Assembly (NCBI GenBank): GCA_963922205.1
Contig: CAWUHX010000229.1
Coordinates: 62,001 to 126,000 of the forward strand
Length of the DNA stretch: 64,000 nucleotides
Reading direction: 5' to 3'
Origin: Romanomermis culicivorax
Lineage: Eukaryota > Nematoda > Enoplea > Mermithida > Mermithidae
Position numbers and translations under genes: made by a program. The notes under the pieces are model-generated. The model searched no databases. It was not told the origin of the DNA and saw nothing but the letters and a program-made list of their open reading frames with translations. Position 1 is the stretch's first letter. Each line of letters opens with the position of its first letter. This document shows positions 58,060-64,000 of the stretch, one piece after another.

Positions 58060-58810
58060 GTCCCCTATATCTCACCCCCAGATAAAGATCAATTAAGAAT
58101 AGCCGCGCTAAAAGCAATGGCTAAATTTTTTTGTGTCAAAAAAATAAATTTTTATAGGACAGATTTAAATTTCGTCTGAAAACTTTTGTTTACAATAAAT
58201 TACATTTTCCGTCAGGCCATATGTCCAGAGATGGAGATAGGGGGAAAATATTCGAGCTATTAACTAGGCCTTCACATGGTTAAACACGCGTAAATAAACT
58301 ACTTAGAAACACAAAAAGTCGATACGAGCTATAGGAATATTTAAGTAATAAATTGATGAACTATTGGTCAAATCTCTATAATCAAGAACACATCTATCGC
58401 TGATTATTATCATGAACAGCGTTTTGATGTGTGCAAGACTACGAAGACGCCCATAAGGAAGTTCAATCAAATACAATAAATAGATTAATAATGCGAAATA
58501 CGGATTAATAGCGCGAGACAAATAACCAAATTACTGACGATAAACATACATACTCTCAAGATGCAAAATAACAACAACAATCATAAAAGAACAGAAGGAA
58601 TAAGAACAGGAACTGTTCTCACTCAAAACCGTGGCTTTTCAGTTCTCAGAAACATTTTTTGAGTAAAAGGATTTTGCGGATTTTATACACGTTTACAAAA
58701 GATAGAAGTAGATTTGGGTCTGACTGAGTGGGGAATCTCTCCAGTGTTTTTTTTGCACGAGCTGTTTTGCACCGTGCAAAAAAGTCACAAAAAAAGTTTT
58801 GCACGCCAAA
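58060..58810. other. No recognisable gene
   Basis: A near-perfect palindrome TTTTGCACCGTGCAAAA lies at about 58,762, with further GCAC repeats to 58,803. No coding signal. Confidence 0.35.
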
Positions 58811-58814
58811 AAAT

Positions 58815-60100
58815 TTTTTGTACGTATTTTATTTGTAATTTATTTGTAAACTCTCATGAACTTGGCCGAAATGATATGAGTAAGAAAAGTAGAAATGTCC
58901 GAAACCTACTTCCATACAGCTTTTGAATTGATTTTATGTTAAGAAAGGATTAATCGCTTCAAAAAGTTTACAGACTTGACGTATTGATCCTTATCAAAAA
59001 ATGTGTCAGAGAACAAATGTGAATCTTCATTAAATATCAGGATAAAATATTGAAGATTACCAATTAAAACATGAGATAATACGTTTAGGATGATGAAAAT
59101 AGATTAAGTGATAAGTGAAGGTAGACATGCTAGAAGCTGCGCCTGAGCTAGGAAATAAATAATAAATAAATAATAATTCTACTTGAGTCAAACACTTAAA
59201 ATAAGGATTCATTTTTCTGATAGCAGATCTCATTCAATAAACATAGGAAGTTCAAATTTCTTATACATCTTTCATTCATTATTGTCAACCTATGATTTTA
59301 CAAACATGCTCTTTGACAAAAACGTCCTGACATTCTGGAGAAATAAGAGCACTGTTTTTTCCCCCAAATCGTGCTTTTTGTGGGAAAAATTCAGAGAAGG
59401 GAAAAAATTTTGGGCTATTTCCCACTTGAGGAAGAAAATTTTGGGGATCGGATACAGAGGAGATGCATTTTGGTACATTTTAGATGGTCAGAATCTTGAA
59501 ATTTTCCAGCGCTCCACATGGGTCAAGACTTTAATAATCATCACTATGTATATATTCCTAGCTCAGGAGCGGCTCTTAAGATGTCTGCCTTCACTTATCA
59601 TTAAAAAGATTAAATTTTGATCTTTAATAGTTTATATCATCTTAAACACATTATTTTATGCTTTAATTGGTAATGTTCAACATTTTATCTTGATATTTAA
59701 TAAAGTACCGCATTTTTTCCTTGACACATTTTTTGAGAATGTACGTCAAGTCTCTAAACTTTTTGAAGCGATTCTTTCTTTCTTAACGTAAAATCAATTC
59801 GAAAGCTTCATGGAAGTAGTTAGGGGAAATTTCTACTCTTCTTACTCACATCTTTTTGGTTAAGTTCATGAAAGTTTATGAATAAATTAAATACTTGTTT
59901 TTAAAATTTTTCAAATAATAAAATTGCAGAAATTACGAATTTTGAACAGAAAATTCGAATTAAATTCTCGAAATAAATGTTTGGAAAATTAATTTTCCAG
60001 CATCCCAGAATGTCAATACCCAAAAAAATTTTCCAGCACAACGCAAGGCGCTGGAAACATTAGCATCTTTTTTGGGCTTTCACTTGTCATCACAAAAGAC
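58815..60100. repeat. Inverted pair of family A repeats around a 400-bp spacer
   Basis: 58,815-59,160 and 59,560-59,910 are reverse complements over about 330 bases (CTCATGAACTTGGCC against GGTTAAGTTCATGAAAG; TTTATGTTAAGAAAGGATT against its inverse at 59,779). The right arm continues to about 60,100 with the family A start block (inverse of CCCAAAAAAGATGC). The spacer contains a family C block (59,380-59,480). The whole could fold back on itself as a ~1.1-kb hairpin. Confidence 0.7.
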
Positions 60101-60539
60101 TTGACCGTGGATTTATCATCTAATGCAAAGTCAGAGTGCTCTTGGACAGTTTTCTGGAAAATTTGTTCCACAATGCTTGTAAATTAGACTTCAAACCTCA
60201 ATTTTTCCTAATTTCAATGAATTAACAGCTCTAAAAACACCAGAAGGTTTGAAAAAGATCAAAAACACTCAACTCATGAGCATTTTTAAGCTTAAAAACG
60301 ACTATGGGAAAATGGAGGAAAAATTTTGACCCCTCTCCTCCCGATTTAATGAAAAGGCCCAGGGGAAAAACGATGAATAATAGTAGTTGATATTATGTTG
60401 ATTGACTCGGTGCGCTGACCGAGTGCCGAGAAAATCGTGCATTTTAAGCTGCTAAAATGACTAAAAATCAAGGAAATTTAGCCTTATCAGTCAAAAAATT
60501 TGTGCCAACAAGCACAAACACTCAACATTTTTTGTGCTA
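60101..60539. other. No recognisable gene
   Basis: Diverged repeat sequence, GACTCGGTGCGCTGACCGAG (60,404) forms a short stem. Confidence 0.3.
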
Positions 60540-60840
60540 TTCTGAATTTTTTTTTTGCCAAAAACCATGCTTTTGCACAAAAAACAATTTCTACCCACCG
60601 TTTTTTTCCTCAAATGAGGTCTTTTGAGGAAAAAAATTTGGAAATGACGAAAAAAATTTTGGGTATAAGTAGTTCTCATTGTGGAAAAAATTTTGGGGAA
60701 TTCAAAATCAAAAAGATGCGTTTGGTGGACTTTAAGAGGTCAAAATTTCAAAATTTCCTGGTGCTTGGCCCCGGCCATTAATAGCCATCATTTTCTATCA
60801 GGCGCGGCCGTTAGCATATCGACTTTCACTTACTAATTAA
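60540..60840 (+). repeat. Interspersed repeat, family C, copy
   Basis: GAGGAAAAAAATTTGG, AAAAAAATTTTGGG, GTGGAAAAAATTTTGGGG, then TTTCCTGGTGCTTGGCC and an AGCATATCGAC tail. The same series is at 59,380-59,600 and 61,680-62,170. Confidence 0.55.
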
Positions 60841-61204
60841 TTATCAATGGTTTCTATTAACGAAGTTAGCTCGTCTCATTTTCTAATCGTTAACAGTCAG
60901 TATTTCACTGAAAAAAAATTTTTTCATCAATTCTTTCAATTTTTTCTCTCGATGCTTATAATTTTTCCAACATTTTTAGTATAAACTTTTGGGTTTATTG
61001 AAAACGGAAATTGAAGACATCATTCTAGACTGAGATTTTAGAACTTCAATTCACGAATATCTATTGGAGAGACATATTTTTCATATTATATAAAAACTGG
61101 AAAATTTCTTGGGCGCTTCGCGCTGGAATGGGGAACAAATTACACGTCATCAGTCGGATTTTAATTTATTTCCCAACGTTGTGAAGGTCATACCTTTACT
61201 TGGG

Positions 61205-61378
61205 GGAACCCCCCCCCCCAACCCAACATCATCCAACCCCCACCCCCCGGTTTGGGAAAAATTAAAAAAATTTGCGAAAAAGTGTGTTTTTTGGCCTTTT
61301 TGGGGAAAAATATCGACTTTTTTCAAACCCCCCCCCCAAAATTTCGGATTTACCCCCCCCCCCCCCGACTGGACAGAG
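61205..61378. repeat. C-rich low-complexity tract
   Basis: Runs of 6-14 C interrupted by AACC and AAAAATTT blocks. The Pro-rich open frame through it is a by-product. Confidence 0.6.
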
Positions 61379-61679
61379 GTCTAACAGGTATGGTGAAGGT
61401 TCGTTTTCCAGAATTTTAGAAAGTGAAAATTGAAAAATTTTTCCGGAGCTCCGAGCCGGAACACAAATTTAAATGAAATTCTACAATCCTATTTGGAACC
61501 ACAGAAATACCACTAAAGGTTCTTGAATCTTTTCTCTTGTAGAGCACCTCTCTTCGTCAGCTCATTTTGACTAACATAACCACAATTTTGTCTATTTTTT
61601 CATATTTGTTGCATGTTTCTGAATCCAAAAGCATCAAAATATTTGGGTATGCTCCTAAAATGCATAAAACGCATCCATA

Positions 61680-62170
61680 GGCACATTATAAATGTTATTA
61701 AAAATGTGCAAAATTTTTGGAAAATGAGGAAAAAAATTTTGGGTTCGGTTCTCATGTGGAAAAAATCTTTGAGGAAAAAAACGGTGTTTCTACCTCTAAT
61801 AAATCCTCAAATTTTAAACTAAATAATGGCGAAGCAGCCCAAAATTTTCTTCACCAAAAGCTGTTTTTGACGGAATAAACAGCAAACAGGGGATAAAAAC
61901 AATATAAACTGGAAAATTAGCTATTTGACTCTTGAAAGATAACCCTTTGAAAGTTCCTAATGAGTAAACAAAGCAGGATGAGCAGTTGGTGCTCAAATTC
62001 CGATACAATTTTCCGCTACAGTATATTCTAAAAAAGATCCGAAGGAATTAACAGGAAATTTATCGATTTTTCGACAGGCAGAGTTTTCAAGCCCAAATGG
62101 CCCCAGTGAAAACGCCGTGTGCAGACTCTAAAATGAGGAAACATTGAAAATTTTCTGGTGCTCGGCACCT
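61680..62170 (+). repeat. Interspersed repeat, family C, copy
   Basis: AAAATGTGCAAAATTTTTGG, GAGGAAAAAAATTTTGGG and CTCATGTGGAAAAAATCTTT match the inverse of 18,123-18,420. The 3' part (GAAAATTTTCTGGTGCTCGG at about 62,147) matches 60,745. Confidence 0.55.
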
Positions 62171-62628
62171 AATTTCATTCTATAATTATTCGTATTAGCC
62201 TATGTGATGTTTTTCTGAGAGTCAAAACTTTTTATGACAGTAATTTATAGAAAGCGGATATATATGTTGGCTTAACATGCAAAAAGTGACTTTTGGCGCA
62301 TTTCAGGCTGGTAAAATCTCAATTTTTCCAACGTTTATGTAACTATAACTCAAACATGGAGCAACATCTATCAGGGAAGCTGTCTCCAGATATGTCAAGA
62401 TTGATTTGAAGTTTTTCAAACATACGAAGATATCAGTTTTTTTAAATTACATAAGATAAAAACTCGTTTTTGCACAGAAAATTCGAATCTGATTGCTTAT
62501 TGAATAAGTTATCCTTGAATTGATTTTTTTGGAATGTTTGAAAAGTGTTTTTCGGCGCCATGTGCTGGAAAGATTGAAGACAATGGGAGGAAAGCAAACG
62601 GAAGCTGGATTTTACAATGTCTTGCACT

Positions 62629-62815
62629 TTTGTGTCAGAAGGGCATAAACTCAAGTGCTATATCTCAGAAAAAGGTTTCTGCAAAAATGCACGAAATATC
62701 ATTGCTTTTGGCATACAAAAAAATTTCTTTGTACAAAGATTTTTCCTGATCTTTATACATGTAGGAAGTGGCATGTACCAGAAAGACATTGGTTGTGAGT
62801 AAAATTTTGGACAGT
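62629..62815 (+). repeat. ~190-bp repeat unit, second copy
   Basis: Almost identical to 47,370-47,558 over its full length, apart from a small TA insertion and a few substitutions. It lacks the 50-bp bracketing repeats found there. Confidence 0.85.
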
Positions 62816-62822
62816 AAGTTCT

Positions 62823-63098
62823 TTGAAAATCCGATTTTGTATCAAAAGATTGAATTCTACAGCATGTTACAAGCCTATTTTTCAATTACAAATTTTTGGG
62901 AAAGCCAGGAAAAACCCGGTTATTGCATTTTGGGAAACTGCTGGCCACTCTGAATTTGTTGCTCTATCAGAACATAACTTTAACATAAACTTTGAATATG
63001 TAGAATCAACCGTTGTCTGGACGAGCCAGCTATGCAATAGTTGCGAATCGGATCATTGCCGCGAATGTTCATTGCTGAAACTTGGAACTTGCTATTGA
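62823..63098 (+). CDS. Unrecognised short frame with a Cys cluster
   Basis: 91 codons. Near the end LCNSCESDHCRECSLLKLGT has a CxxC, then CxxC spacing that could bind zinc. A second plus-strand frame at 63,210-63,494 follows without a motif. No splice or homology support, so it may be chance or a relic of an unknown element. Confidence 0.2.
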   Translation: MKIRFCIKRLNSTACYKPIFQLQIFGKARKNPVIAFWETAGHSEFVALSEHNFNINFEYVESTVVWTSQLCNSCESDHCRECSLLKLGTCY

Positions 63099-63499
63099 TG
63101 CAGATCAGATCAGCATATGCTGTCTGACTTCCCAATTCCCCTACATGATCAATGAAATCAAACATCATGGAAACTACAGAAAGAACTGCCACGTTTATGC
63201 ATAGCGAGTTTGGAACCTGTGATCCCAAAAAGTCAACTGTGGGCGGCCAAGATACCTGTCTCAGTTCACAATTTTAATACCCACATTTTGCAGGATCACA
63301 GTAAACAAGGAGTGAATGCTTTGTTATTATTGAAGATCTGCTTTCAAGCTTCCAGTAGCCTGCAGCAAAAGTGGTTCTTGGACAATATGCCTTACCTGGT
63401 GATAAACAAAAGGCTGATATCAACAAATCACAGTTTTGGAATTTCTACTTTTGGTAGCAACCTCTATTGGCACATAATTTCTATGCATATGTAAAAAAG

Positions 63500-64000
63500 C
63501 TGCTTTGCAAGCATAAGGACAATGGAAAGGCCTCAATCGAGGAATAAATATAAAAAAATTTAATTAGGTAGAGTGATTAAAAAATTAAAGATTTGATCAG
63601 ATAGTGGAGGGAATGATCAGCTTGTTATTAAAAAAATATCCTTTTTATTGGGCTCCAGGCATTTTAGGGTTGCCATTTTCCTTAGAAAATATAGTATTAT
63701 TTACTATTTTTTTAGTCTACTTTCATGTAATTTTGTACAGTTTGTAGATTACTTAATTTTATAGAATGCCAATTTTCTGAATGCCAGTAGGTGTTTTCCC
63801 CTCATCCAGTCTGTAGTCATGCAAATATTGAGCCTTGATTGGCATTTGTTTTTCATTGAAATATCAGACTGATATTTCTAGTTCATCAAGCAGGTATTTT
63901 TACTTTCATTACTTTTGTGTTGTATTTTTATGAATTCCACTTGTCGATTTGCATTCATTTGTTTCGAAGTTCTAATAGGTTTTATGACTATGCTTCCATA
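63500..64000. other. No recognisable gene
   Basis: A/T-rich, short frames only. Confidence 0.35.

Noticed and set aside
61109..61384. Pro-rich 91-codon frame
   Set aside because: Product of C-rich low-complexity DNA.
1..64000. tRNA, rRNA genes and CRISPR arrays
   Set aside because: None of the expected conserved blocks or regularly spaced identical repeats with unique spacers was seen; covariance-model searches could not be run.

Overview
This is an A+T-rich, gene-poor eukaryotic window made almost entirely of transposable elements at different stages of decay. Short spliceosomal introns (about 27-70 bp in intact frames, with GTGAGA/GTAAGT donors and TTTCAG-type acceptors), AATAAA signals, low-order tandem repeats and the mix of element superfamilies (Ty3/gypsy, PIF/Harbinger, piggyBac, hAT, mariner-like, IS1595/ISXO2-like, Helitron-like, and an unnamed DDE family with a PHD-like finger) point to an invertebrate metazoan. 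The phylum cannot be named from the sequence. I see no convincing host housekeeping gene, rRNA, tRNA or CRISPR array.

Layout. 0-8 kb: old repeats and a decayed minus-strand copy (3.2-6.0 kb) of the PHD-finger transposase family, split by a clean 771-bp piggyBac-type element with TTAA duplications. 8-16 kb: mostly unassignable sequence, a hAT remnant near 13.2 kb, and a minus-strand gene with correctly spliced IS1595/ISXO2-like zinc-ribbon exons (15.58-15.97 kb), with a 15-bp tandem repeat just upstream. 17-21 kb: an old mariner-like repeat carrying a 1,735-bp insertion that appears young. That insertion has 30-bp perfect terminal inverted repeats, ATAT duplications, iterated subterminal motifs and a four-exon gene for an acidic/basic 233-residue protein with no DDE domain. 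The unoccupied site survives in a second copy of the host repeat at 50.7 kb.

21.9-32.6 kb: two Ty3/gypsy polyproteins head to tail, the first interrupted by an LTR from another element, the second flanked by ~1-kb LTRs. 32.9-35.3 kb: a Harbinger remnant with a Myb-like gene, then an SGNH-hydrolase remnant. 36-40 kb: T-rich, with ~190-bp tandem units that each hold a hairpin. 41.4-43.6 kb: a Ulp1-type protease followed, in the same reading frame, by a Helitron-like N-terminal domain. 44.6-46.8 kb: a Harbinger element with convergent Myb-like and transposase genes and a striking palindrome array at one side. 48.7-56.5 kb: the better-preserved copy of the PHD-finger transposase, with older repeats lying in its first intron. 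57-64 kb: clustered copies of a few non-coding repeat families, two of them in inverted orientation.

The genes do not form a pathway. What they share is mobility: transposases, DNA-binding accessory proteins, retroelement enzymes and element-borne proteases. The nesting order gives relative ages: the mariner-like and family B repeats are old, the Ty3/gypsy and Harbinger copies are old, and the piggyBac element and the 19-20.8 kb element are the best preserved.
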